DNA of 64,000 bases from Plutella xylostella (lineage: Eukaryota > Arthropoda > Insecta > Lepidoptera > Plutellidae), in assembly GCF_932276165.1 (NCBI RefSeq), contig NC_064001.1:9679501-9743500 (forward strand), read 5' to 3'. The notes beneath the pieces are model-generated. The model was not told the origin of the DNA and did not search any database. It worked only from the letters and a program-made list of their open reading frames with translations. This document shows, piece by piece, positions 12,304 through 23,914 of this stretch. The stretch's first letter is position 1, and every line of letters begins with the position of its first letter. A program made the position numbers and the translations under genes.

Positions 12304-15300
12304 TTAGCCAAACGAAGTCATATCGCGTAGAAAGGCCTTGGATCCTTGTGGATTGTCTCGCGGTACCTGAAATAGAATTAGTTACTTTTAATGCAACGGA
12401 ACAGAGTTGTGGTTAACACAGCAGAGCTCTGAAAGCTTTTTACTTCGTTTTAGTAAAGAAAATGTGACCCTACTACGTGGAGGTCCATAGTCTCTGCCTA
12501 CCGCTCTGGGAGACAGGGTTAAATATTATATTTTTGTTTATTCTGAAAGACAAATTCTAATTTTGGTGCTGCCAAAACCTTAAAATATTTGTATTAAATT
12601 CGACTCTATGAGTGTTTCGTAAATCAAATTTTTCAAATGCCGTATGTACAGAAACTTACACTATGCCCCGCAACATTAATATAGAAGAACCGGAAGTTAC
12701 CATACGACTGGTAGTACCCTTCCAGACGGCCGTCCTCCCATACTGGCTCTCGTGCCGCCCGCGAGAACTGTTCAGCGCCAGACCACTGGAGACGGCTACC
12801 CAGAGCAGCTCACCAGAGGGACTATACGGGCTAACGTGGCTATTCGATACTATTTTCGATACTACTTATGGAAAGAGAAAAGTGCCAATGTAGTCACTTA
12901 TGGAACTAACAAATTTGCCTTACATTATGACAGTGACAATTATACATGAACAAAGGTTCCACTCGAGAGAGTCACGTACAGGAACTTCGCCCCCTCTCTG
13001 AATAGAATAGAATAGACAGTGACAATTGACGATTCGCAACGTGAACGGAGCTTCGAAAATCTTGTAATCGCTCTACTGAAGACAAAATACTCACACTATG
13101 CCCCGCAACATTAATATAGAAGAACCGGAAGTTGCCATACGCCTGGTAGTACCCTTCCAGGCGGCCGTCCTCCCATATCGGCTCTCGTTCCGCCCGCGAG
13201 AACTGTTCAGCGCCAGACCACTGGAGACGGTCTACCCAGAGGGGCTGCCACCGGCTAACGTGGCAATTCCATACTACTTTCGATACTAGGAAAAGATCCC
13301 GACGAACTGAGAACCTCCTCCTTTTTTTGAAGTCGGTCAAAAAAGAGCAGCGCCATCCTAGTCACTTTTGAAACTAACAAATTATGTACCTCAGAAGTAA
13401 ACTTTCTTTTGTCTCTTTTTTTACTCTATTGACATTGCGTAAATGAGCTCTATCACATAAGTGTAAAAAAGTGAACTTATTACTGTTTACCTCAGACAGT
13501 GACAGTTGACGATACGCAACGTGAACGGAGGTTCGAAAATCTTGTAATTCGCTCTACTCAAGTCAAAATACTCACACTATGTCCAGCAACGTTAATATAG
13601 AAGAAGCGGAAGTTGCCATACGACTGGTAGTACCCTTCCAGGCGGCCGTCCTCCCATACTGGCTCTCGCTCCGCCCGCGAGAACTGTTCAGCGCCAGACC
13701 ACTGGAGACGGTCTACCCACATTAGTTGACCTGGGGGGGAAGTTGGTTTACATTTTTTTATACCTCATCACGACCCATCACGTCCATACTGCTGGCCCAA
13801 CTAACATCGTAGCGTTAAAAAAACTCTCATATAACTTGTATAATGGTTCCATTCGAAAATTAAAGTGTTAAGACATAGCTGTATAAGAGTGTAGGAGAGT
13901 GCTCTAACTCACTTATAACCACGAAAGAGGCCCACGATTTTGAGAGTAAAGGCTTTAGAAAGTCTGTAAAACGGTGTCATTGAAGTGTTTAAGTTATAGA
14001 AAGCCTGTAGTACGGTGTCATTGAAGTGCTAAAGTTACTATAGAAGAGCGTTTAATCCCTCTCAGCTAGAACTTTTACCGGTATAGTTGTAGTTGTAGAA
14101 TGGTTATTTGACTCCCTAACTCTTATTTGTTTGGTAAAAAAGGGTTAAGTGAGTATGTTACCGTTTTTCGAATACACTTTTACCATACAAGTTGTATGTC
14201 TTTGAAAATAATAGTGTCAACAGCAATCATACGCGACAGTATTAGAGTGACAGTATTGATCATTACTAAATAACAGTAAATATAATATATTTACTTGACT
14301 TAACATGTTTTGTGAATTGAAAATAATATGCCCTTGTAATTTTATTGTAATATATACCATATTTCCCACCTCAATTTTAATGCGCTCCGAATTTATTAAG
14401 GATTTCAAATGAAACATAAGTAAATATAAAATAGACGACTCAATTTTGTATTTTTTTGTATCCTTGCTGTATGTCCATTAGTTTCATAAATCGATTGGCA
14501 TGACTGGAATGACAAAATTCACATAAATAAGTAAGTATTTTAAAGCAAAATATTGTTTATCCCAGCAATTTATAGGTTAGGTCGTCAATGCAAATGGCGA
14601 ACTTACATTTAAGACATATAGACTCACCTAAGTCATCTATTACACTTTTTGAAATAGAACACCCTTAGCCAAGGGTATTATGCAGTCTTAGTCGATCCGC
14701 ACAGTCTTGCTTAACACCGTTACTTTTACAGTCTACTTGCCTAACGCAATAAGCGTAAGTTAAGTTAACCTTAAAGATTAAAACTGCATTGTTGAGTTTT
14801 CCAACACTGTAAGAATCTTGTCTTACTGCACTCTTGACAAAATCTCTTTTATAACCAATTCCTGCAGCCTAAATTAAATATGACACCTAAAGATTTATAT
14901 GAGTATTAAAGGAAACCACTTAACAACCATAAGTGTTAACAGGTCTCAGTGAGCACTCTTGTATAGCTTTAGGTTCTAGAAACAGTTTAAACCTATAACA
15001 TCTTAATTATAATTGCTTTGACTAATACCATTTTAACACTTAAACCTGCTGTTAACACTAATTTCATTTGTTAACTCATCTTTATCGCTTTATGTTAGAA
15101 CTGAGATAATTATAACACAGTTATACAGGTTAAAGTTATAAAAATAGCTGTAACTGAGGGTAAAATGTTTGTTGGGGGGGCACGGCTATCCTTGTGGACC
15201 TATCTATCCTGGTGGCCGGTATTTAGATTTTACAAGTATTGAATATTTCGTGTTGAATGAAAATATGTTCTGTGATTAGTTTGTAAACCTTCAGGCTGGC

Positions 15301-18173
15301 GAAGGAAGGGCAATTTAAGGTGGATAATTTATGCTTCAACAAGAAAAACGTGTACTAGTTCCAACTCATAAAGAAGTTTCATATTGTATCTGTGGTGGCG
15401 GTATCTTACTTCAGTAAGCAGGTATCTTTGCTTATGATTTGGTTGCAATTGCCATTGTTCTGCTAGTAATGGACACTGGTAATAGTTTGTGGCAGTTACC
15501 TGGAGTGTCGCAGATCAGGTCCAAGTTGCCGTTGTACTTCATCACTATGATGTCCGTCTCATTGAGGAGTTTTTCAACTGAAACAAAATTAATTAATTTA
15601 TTAGGAATACAGGTCCTGTGTGCTACGCCTTCGATTGCCTGCCATAGCGCATTCTGAGGGTATAATATGTCTCTTGCGCTAAAATTAGGACATCAATAGT
15701 TACAAAATAGTTAAATATTCACATTGCAATCGTTTATGTTAAAAATAAATAACTGAAAACTACTGAGTCAGTGCTGATCAAGTAAAAATATCTTGGGCAA
15801 CTCTGGCCTTATAAATTTACTCACTTCCATCAGTAACCGGCTTCATAAAGTCCCCCCTCAAATAATTAAACACGGCATTCGACTGGCTGTCCCACACCAC
15901 GTGCGCCGGCACCCCTAGTGCCGGCTTCACTTGCGTGTTCATGAGCTGGTACAGGTCCCACTCCTGTCTGCTGGCGCCGTAGTGGCGGCTCGTGATCAGC
16001 ATGTCGCGGGTTAGGGCTGTGGGTAGATGTAGACTTGGTTACCAACGAGCTAGAAATTTACCTTAAATAAGGGGTTTGCCCCGTGGTTTTTATGGATTTT
16101 TTAAAGGATTAAGGATCGCGTCATACTCGTATTGGAAGGTAATGAGGTGATTTGTAGGAGTACCGGGGTTGCAAACATTGTTGCTAAAATTTTCAAGCTG
16201 AAGTTTAGTCGTTCGTGTGGACTTGCTATGTAGACCAGTAATATCTCGGATTTCTGTATATGTAGCAGCGGATGATTTTTGGATGATGAAGATGGGAATC
16301 CCGAATATGAATAATTTGGTCTCTAGCAGTCAGATTTCCCCATATAACATTAATAAATTTACCAATATCACTCCTCGCATCTCGCCCCGATCTTCTATTC
16401 GGCATCTTCGTCAGAATATTATAGAAATCCACATTGCCCGTCCTTGCAAACACCTCTGACTGCGTCCTGGCCCACTGCGCCGTAGACTCCTCAAACCTCC
16501 CTTCCTCGAACAGCCTCTCAGCCATGAGCGCCTGGTCCTGTATGGCGTCGTGGCCGGCTTGGTCTACCAGGCCAGCAGCGAGTAGCAGGGGGCCCCACGT
16601 GCTGGTCAGGTTCACGGGGTGGATCCACGCGTTGCCCATGGCTATGCCGCGGAGGTTCGAGTTTATTGTTGATGCCGATTCTGCCTGTAAATGTGAAGGG
16701 TGTTGTTTTGACATTATAATAACAGCTGCCTAAATTATTTTCAACTACCTCGAGAAGATATCTCCAGCTAACTGAGGAAAAAACTAGATGAGATATTTCT
16801 AGCCATTAATATCTATGGTTATGATTATATGACACAAAAACGTTTCAATAGCAATTTCTCGCGGCCGAACATCTCTTAAAATATCTTATGCGTGGAGATT
16901 TTTACTATAACAATGGTCTCCAGATCGTATAAACAAAATGAAAAGATTTGTGTTTTACCTCTTTCATTTTTATAGCCATGTCAACAGCCATTTTGCCTCC
17001 GTAAGATTGTCCGTAGATATACAGTGGGACGCCCTCAAACTCGGGATGTTTCAGGTAGAATCCACGCATGAACGCAACAAAGTCATCGGCTGAAAGAATA
17101 ATTATTATGAAACATGAAATTAGGGTAAATGATACAAAGTCACGCTTATAAACCTCCTTGGATGGTAGCCAATAGGGTAATTTACAATTACAGAAGGACA
17201 ATTAAACGCTTTCGCTGTATAGCCAATTTCACTTACCGATTTGTTCATTGTCGGTAGTCAAGTAGGAGAAGTTATCGACGTAGCTGAACCCAGTGCCGAC
17301 CGGGTTGTCAAGGAACAGAACGTTGAAGTCATTCACCTGAAGTGGAAATAGAATCCTTATTCTCTATGAAAAATAACCATCTCCGAATGCAATTTCTATT
17401 GGACATGCCCTCTCCCAAGGAGCGCCACAACTCTCTGTCCTCGGCCGTCCTCATTTGTTCCTCATTTGAAACTAAAAGCGTAGGTACAGTAGGCAAACCT
17501 TTACCCATGCTAAGATTGCCCGTAGTTTAGCCTACCGGTCATCCGTTCATCTTGCAGATTTTCAGAGCCATATCGCTTACTTCACTTATCTTCTAAATTA
17601 CCTCATTTCTGAAGCGCTGCTACTCTTACCCAAGTATAATTCCTTGGCTGCAAACTCAAGTCCAGCGGCCCCAATATCTCAAAGTTCCCTATGCCGGTGG
17701 ACGACCCTCCTGGCCCGCCTTGCAGCCACACCACTAGAGGGCGCTGCGTGTAGTTGGGCACGTCAGCGGTGGTGTAGAATAGCCAGTAGAACATGTGCGC
17801 GCCCTCGCGAGTGTCCACGAAGCCGTAGCTCTGCTTGTTTGTGCCGAAGTCGCCTGCGGGTTGAATGGAATAGGATGTAACTTTTTAGAAGGCCGTTTAA
17901 GTTAGACTCACAAAAATGTAGTAATGGACTAGGAGATATGTACCTAAATATAGGTCGTCTTGGTTAATTAGTTGGTTGGCATAAATGTATAACAGTCGCT
18001 ACAAAACAACCTTATTAGAATATGCAAAACACGATACAGCTACATCAAAGACCTTGTCTTTGTTTTTATAGAATTGCAATGCTTTAATTCTTACATAAAT
18101 ACTCAAGATTTAACTTACAGTTCACATTTTGAAATAAACACAGACTGACCACAACAATAACTGGTAGTAACAT
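12304..18173 (-). CDS. Secreted serine carboxypeptidase (S10 family, SCPEP1-like)
   Basis: Peptidase family S10 removes C-terminal residues from peptides in lysosomes or outside the cell. Nine exons close in phase to 439 aa: 18119-18173, 17630-17853, 17237-17336, 16959-17089, 16363-16684, 15825-16016, 15500-15577, 13576-13730 and 12304-12366. Residues 1-18 form a signal peptide (LLPVIVVVSLCLF). The oxyanion loop GGPGGSS is at about 64-70. The catalytic Ser is in YGQSYGGK (about 155), Asp in NGNLDLICDTPG (about 361), and His in NVAGHSVP (about 418). Length and motif order suit the retinoid-inducible/vitellogenic-like branch. The stop codon overlaps an AATAAA signal (12299-12304). The gene lies antisense in a RalGAP-beta intron. 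Repeat A is inserted in its seventh intron, and the His exon is followed by two degenerate copies. It appears intact. Confidence 0.9.
12662..13322 (-). repeat. Two tandem partial copies of the carboxypeptidase catalytic-His exon
   Basis: The exon 13576-13730 recurs downstream at about 13098-13245 and 12656-12805. Each copy keeps the AGHS codons and a working-looking donor (GTGAGT or GTAAGT). The nearer copy is open (..GRLEGYYQAYGNFRFFY..), but no AG at its start gives the right phase. The farther copy has lost one base in the VDRLQW codons. About 80 bp of intron after the donor is shared between the first two copies. Confidence 0.8.
13796..15176. mobile_element. Repeat A, solitary copy (non-autonomous DNA element)
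   Basis: The element is 1381 bp with short inverted ends (CCCAACTAACA at the left, TGTTTGTTGGG at the right), flanked by GG on both sides. It is nearly identical to the interrupted copy at 22347-29248. No coding capacity was seen. It lies between exons seven and eight of the carboxypeptidase gene. The 2-bp target is shared in type with the second copy (CC). I do not recognise the superfamily. Confidence 0.7.
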
Positions 18174-19000
18174 TTTCGTTGTACTACGGTTTACACACTC
18201 ATACCTCTATTAATTGACTTAAATAATCGTGTGCCATGTTATCAGTACATTAAAGATAAATTTGTTAAATGCTTAGATTATCTGCAAATATGTAGGTAGG
18301 TAGGTAGGATATCCAATGCAATCTCATGATTACGATGATAGTTAAGAAAATGTGTAATTATAGCTGAACATAAAAGAGTAGAGAATAATTGAGGGCGTGG
18401 CAATCTAAGAAAGTGGCCACACTATTATAGTATAGAAAACGGACAAAAGTATCACGATACTTTAGCAGAAAAAATCAAAACGAGAAATGTTTCAAATATT
18501 TACTAATTATAAAATGCCACTTTTTGGGGAGGTTTATGTTAAGAGAAGAAATAAGTAGGGGAGAGGGGTGCAGTCTTGAATGAATTTCATTAAATCAAAT
18601 CAACTGTAACTTTTATTTCATTGTGTATTTCATAATGTTTTTTTGCACTGAAACACGTGTTGGTTATCCCATTATGTAATTACTATAGAAGAAAAGTGAT
18701 AGTATCACACATCGATATTTTATTACAGTTTTTTCTTGCTCAGGAAAAAGTTCAAATGTTGCCCCGGCAATTCTTCTAAAACTGTGTTTACCGATTTTCC
18801 TGCAACAAATTATTTAATTTGTCAGAAAAGCAGTGACTTGCAAATTATTATGTCTGGGGAATTTATACCGACTCCATATTCTTACACATATTTTTACAAT
18901 AGGTACTCTAACACGGAGAGACCGACACACATAGACACCTGTAAAACTTATCGATACCCTTTTTGAGTCGGGGGTTTGTAAAAAAGTATCTAGACCTGAT
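18174..19000. other. Sequence between carboxypeptidase start and BEL/Pao element
   Basis: This region should hold the carboxypeptidase promoter (- strand). A (GGTA)n microsatellite lies at 18293-18309. No other element was recognised. Confidence 0.35.
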
Positions 19001-19535
19001 TGGTGTCGCCACCTATCTTTGAATATATTTACTTTCATAATTTTCGCAAGGTTTCGATCCTAAAATCCTTTTCCCTATTTCCGCTTATGTCGTGCACCGC
19101 AACGCTACGTGTGGCAACACTGTCTGCGCCACCCACAGACAATCAGTTCCGAAAACGAATTCATGGCCGCCGTCGCGCTAAGTTATTCGCGATTGAACTT
19201 ATTTTCAAAATAGACGATTGGCTAGTTGCTAAAGTCTTCCGCTTCTTCTTTATTCGTGGTGAACCGCTAACCGAAGAATATCAGTGTGTGTGTTGAGTGC
19301 TGCAGTGCTTTGGATTGCTCTGATCCAGAGATCAGAGCGTCGATCAGAATCGATCGAGCACGTGGCGCCAGGCGAGGGTCTGGAAGCCGGCCGCCTTTTC
19401 CTGGTCTCCTGAACTGCCTCCAGCGACCAGGTAGGTGCACGACACTTCATCAACCCTTTCCCTCGGTGAGACACCTTGCTGTAGTTTCTTTTATTTTTTT
19501 TCTATCGAAGGGACTCCGGCTTAGCGGCGTTACCA
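19001..19535 (+). repeat. BEL/Pao 5' LTR
   Basis: The LTR begins TG, ends CA, and follows the target repeat CTGAT. It carries about 17 bp that the 3' LTR lacks (near 19321-19345). Confidence 0.9.
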
Positions 19536-19537
19536 TG

Positions 19538-19555
19538 TGGTCCTTCGACCCGCGA
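19538..19555 (+). promoter_or_regulatory. Degenerate primer-binding site (tRNA-Tyr)
   Basis: TGGTCCTTCGACCCGCGA lies 2 bp after the LTR and matches the complement of the tRNA-Tyr 3' end except at about two bases. A better copy of the site lies inverted at 19738-19754. Confidence 0.65.
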
Positions 19556-19648
19556 TTACTATTTCCCCGCCCCTATTAGGTCACCTATTAGGAGAAAACC
19601 GCCCTTTTTAGCTTATTTCAAAGCCAAAAAGTGAATTTAAGCTAGTGC

Positions 19649-19957
19649 GCACGCGGCGCACTGCATAGGTTATTTACCTAACCGCTTTTTATCGACATAC
19701 ATTGTACGCTTTCCAAAAACGTAATAATCATATAACCATCCGGCTCGAAGGACCACATGGTGAGTCTACCTTCTTATGCCTATTATTGCAGCAAGCGTAA
19801 AAATGCGTGACCTATTTAAGTACAGTAGCCCTAACTACTAATAGCGGGATAATACTTTATATGTATTTGAAGCGAGATGATTATATGATTATTACGTTTT
19901 TGGAAAGCGTACAATGTATGTCGATAAAAAGCGGTTAGATAAATAACCTATGCAGTG
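19649..19957. repeat. Inverted duplication of the BEL/Pao leader
   Basis: Bases 19656-19733 are the reverse complement of about 19879-19957, with one or two differences. The left arm continues into an inverted, perfect tRNA-Tyr primer site (19738-19754) and the LTR-end bases. The right arm runs straight into the truncated gag frame. The arrangement marks the break where the 5' half of gag was lost. Confidence 0.8.
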
Positions 19958-22346
19958 CGCCGCCCTAAAGAATCTAAAGTTAACAGACTTACAAGACTTC
20001 ATATTTTTGCAAACTGCCTTAACTAAATTAGATCCTGATACCGTGCGTACTTTTGAGAATAGTAATAATAATCAGTCTGAAATTCCAACCTTTGATAAGC
20101 TCGTTGAGTTCTTGGATAATCAAACTAAAATATTACAGCGCGCACCGACCACTGCGGCCGCCGGTGGTGGCGCTGCATCAGCATCACGATCGGCCGTTCG
20201 CCCTAGATCTAATAACAAAAACCCGCCGCCTCACTACAATGCGTACGTTAGTACCGTCGACTCTAATTCCGCTCACAAGTGCTTATGTACAAACATTGTA
20301 CATCATCATTTGTTCAAATGTCCCGAATTCCATAAAATGTCTCCTCACGAGCGTTTTCAAGCCGCGAAGAATTTAAATGGCTGTATAAATTGCCTAAGTA
20401 CGAAGCATAAGATTGCTTCCTGTCAGTCCGCTTCGGGATGCCGAGTGTGTAAACAAAAACACCACTCGCTATTACATTTTAATCGAGAGTCGAATCCGTC
20501 ACCCGCTTTACAGAACTTAACCACTGTGCCACCGCGCGCCGCGGTCATTGACTCGGTTGGTGGCGGCGGCGGCGGCGGTGCATCGCTTACGTCACAGCCA
20601 GCTGATGCGAAATCATCCGTTCCCGCGCAAGCGGACGTCGCGTTGTGTTCGACGTTCATTGCTGCTCCGCGTCCTTGCGTGCTTAATGCCGCTGCCGCTC
20701 AAAGTAGTACGCCGCAATGTAATACGCCTACTACTGTTTTGCTCGCTACCGCTATGGTAGCTACGTACGATAGTAAGGGTAATAAACAATTTGTAAGGGT
20801 TTTGCTGGATTCTGCATCGCAAAGTCACTTCATTACCAGCGAATGTTGTGATCGTTTGAGGTTACGGCAGAATACCATTCAACGTACTACTGTGAGGGGC
20901 TTCGGGGGAACGGAGAGGGCATCCCACGGGACAGTAGACTTACAGTTTTTCTCGCGCTTTAATAATAACATAAAATACAAAATCAATTCTTTAGTTGTTG
21001 ATAAGATTACTGACAACTTACCTACCGCTTATGTCGACTCCACCGCCCTGCCATATCTTAATAAAATAGCATTGGCAGACGACCATTTCGCTACGCCCAA
21101 CAAAATCGATGTTTTGATTGGTGCTTCGCTGTTTCCGCATTTGATTCTTCCCGACGACGTGGTCTCCAGTGGACCATCGGGGCCGCCCGCTATTCATACA
21201 GTGCTAGGCTACGTACTCATGGGAGTCGTGCCTGCGCTCGCCGCCCGCCCAGCATGCGTGACGTCATGCTGCGCCATAGTGCCACAGCAGCCTATGGATC
21301 ATTTAATTACCCGCTTCTGGGAACTGGAAGAAGTCCCCGGCTCGCCCGTTCAGCACCCCACGGATGTTGAATGTGAACATTTTTACCGCTCGACTACGGA
21401 ACGTGACCCCGTGACCGGCCGTTACACTGTAGCTCTCCCGTTTGATAAAGACGTGTTTTTACTTGGGGACTCCTATAACATTGCTCGCAAACGTTTTTTG
21501 TGTTTGGAGAAGAAGCTCGAGGCTTCTCCCGAGCTTCGTGCCGCTTACGATGACGTCATTAAGGACTATATTTCCAAAGGTTATGTGGAGCCACTGACCG
21601 TTCCCCCGCAGGCGTCATCGGACGATTTGTCCCCGAGCTATATAATCCCGCACCATGGTGTCCTCCGCGAGGACAAGTCCACCACGAAGCTGCGCCCCGT
21701 TTTAGATGCAAGTTGCAAGACTTCATCCGGTGTCTCGCTAAACGAGGTGCTGCACAGTGGGCCAAATTTACAAGGGGACTTGTTTAAAATTATTTTAAAT
21801 TTTCGCCTACACGCTGTAGCGATGACCGCTGATTGCAAACAGATGTTTCTGCAGATTATGCTTCGCGAATCTGATAGACGCTATCAGAGAATTTTATATC
21901 GTTTTAATCCAAACGATCCTCTGGTTCTATATCAATTTAATAGAGTATGTTTCGGTTTAAAGTCAAGTCCCTTCCACGCGCTCCGCACTGTGCAGCAGCT
22001 CGTCGACGATGACGGCGCCGAGTATCCCCGCGCGGCGGAGATCGTCCCGTCCTGCCTGTATATGGACGATATCGCCTTTTGTGTTGATACAGAACAAGAG
22101 GCGGTGGACGCAGCAAAACAGCTGATTCAAATGTTCAAGGGTGCCCAGTGGGATCTTGTTAAATGGAACAGTAATTCACAATACGCACTCAATGAGTTGC
22201 CCGCTTCGCACAAGATACCTACTGAGGTTGAATTCGACAAGGCTACAGAGCATAAAATATTAGGACTCGGTTGGTCTACTGATAATGACGACTTTTATTT
22301 TAAAATCGACCCTCCTGATTTGGACTCAGTGTGTACCAAACGCACC
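19950..22346 (+). pseudogene. BEL/Pao gag remnant, protease and reverse transcriptase (broken at both ends)
   Basis: One open frame of about 799 residues before the break. It has the C-terminal zinc-knuckle part of gag (about residues 110-180, CX2C and HX4C spacings, with 'NGCINCLSTKHKIASC'). An aspartic-protease-like segment follows (LLDSASQSHFITSECC, about 290). Then comes a BEL-type reverse transcriptase with LRPVLDASCKT and the catalytic YMDD box (about 700). The start lies in the rearranged leader and the usual gag N-terminus is absent. The 3' end stops 9 bases inside repeat A. The half at 29249-31518 continues the same protein. Confidence 0.85.
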
Positions 22347-22886
22347 CCCAACTAACAACGTAGCGTTAAAAAAACTCTCATATAACTTGTATAATGGTTC
22401 CATTCGAAAATTAAAGTGTTAAGACATAGCTGTATAAGAGTGTAGGAGAGTGCTCTAACTCACTTATAACCACGAAAGAGGCCCACGATTTTGAGAGTAA
22501 AGGCTTTAGAAAGTCTGTAAAACGGTGTCATTGAAGTGTTTAAGTTATAGAAAGCCTGTAGTACGGTGTCATTGAAGTGCTAAAGTTACTATAGAAGAGC
22601 GTTTAATCACTCTCAGCTAGAACTTTTACCGGTATAGTTGTAGTTGTAGAATGGTTATTTGACACCCTGACTCTTATTTGTTTGGTAAAAAAGGGTTAAG
22701 TGAGTATGTTACCGTTTTTCGAATACACTTTTACCATACAAGTTGTATGTGTTTGAAAATAATAGTGTCAACAGCAATCATACGCGACAGTATTAAAGTG
22801 ACAGTATTGATTAATACTAAATAACAGTAAATATAATATATTAACTTGACTTAACATGTTTTGTGAATTGAAAATAATATGCCATT

Positions 22887-23242
22887 GGGGCCGTCCATTA
22901 ATCACGTGAGGTTCAAAGGGGGGGGGGAGGGGGTATTGAAAACCTCACGAAACATCACGAGGGGGGAGGGGGGGTTCTCGTTAGACATCACGTGTATTAA
23001 TTTTTTGTCAAAAATTAGGTATTTCTGAACCGATATTTTGGACAGCGCAAAAATTTAAACGATTTGTAGTATGACCTATTTTTTTTCTAGTCAAAAATTG
23101 CCTTTACATAGACTTCCAAAAAAATACACGTGATCCAGGGGGGGGAGGGGGGGTTGGTCCCAAACCTCACCAAATATCACCAGGGGGGAGGGGGGGGTCA
23201 AAAAATGAGAAAAACGACCTCACGTGATTAATAGACGGCCCC
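22887..23242. mobile_element. Harbinger-like MITE in repeat A
   Basis: Terminal inverted repeats of about 25 bp start GGGGCCGTC and differ at one base. Both sides carry ATT (22884-22886 and 23243-23245), absent as a pair in the uninterrupted repeat A. Internal G-rich and C-poor tracts give strong asymmetry. It is non-coding. Confidence 0.75.
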
Positions 23243-23914
23243 ATTGTAATTTTACTGTAATGTATACCATATTTCCCACCTCAATTTTAATGCGCTCCGA
23301 ATTTATTAAGGATTTCATATGAAACATAAGTAAATATAAAAAAGACGACTCAATTTTGTATTTTTTTGTATCCTTGCTGTATGTCCATTAGTTTCATAAA
23401 TCGATTGGCATGACTGGAATGACAAATTTCACATAAATAGGTATACTTATTTTAAAGCAAAATATTGTTTATCCCAGCAATTTATAGGTTAGGTCGCCAA
23501 TGCAAATGGCGAACTTACATTTAAGACATATAGACTCACCTAAGTAATCTATTACACTTTTTGAAATAAAATCAATCAATCAATCAATCATTTATTCAAT
23601 TCACAATAATAAATTGTATCTGAATGTCACTTAAAAATACTTACAACTAAAAACTAAATCAAGAAAAATTAAAATATAAATTGTTGCATGCAGTACATAT
23701 TTACACTTAATAGTATTGAATAAATAAATTGTAGTTATAAATTAGAGTAAATTAATAATAAATAAAAAAATAGTAATAATAATTATGAAGTTAATACAAT
23801 TAAAATGTCAAAATCAATCATGCATATTGATATATTCATCTAATGTGTAGAAGCACTTTTCCAACAAGAAGGCACGCAAACCGTTTTCAAACCTTGTGAC
23901 ATTGTCAATTTGTT

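Noticed and set aside
12662..13289. Repeated + strand frames starting MPRNINIEEPE
   Set aside because: They are antisense shadows of the copied carboxypeptidase His exon.
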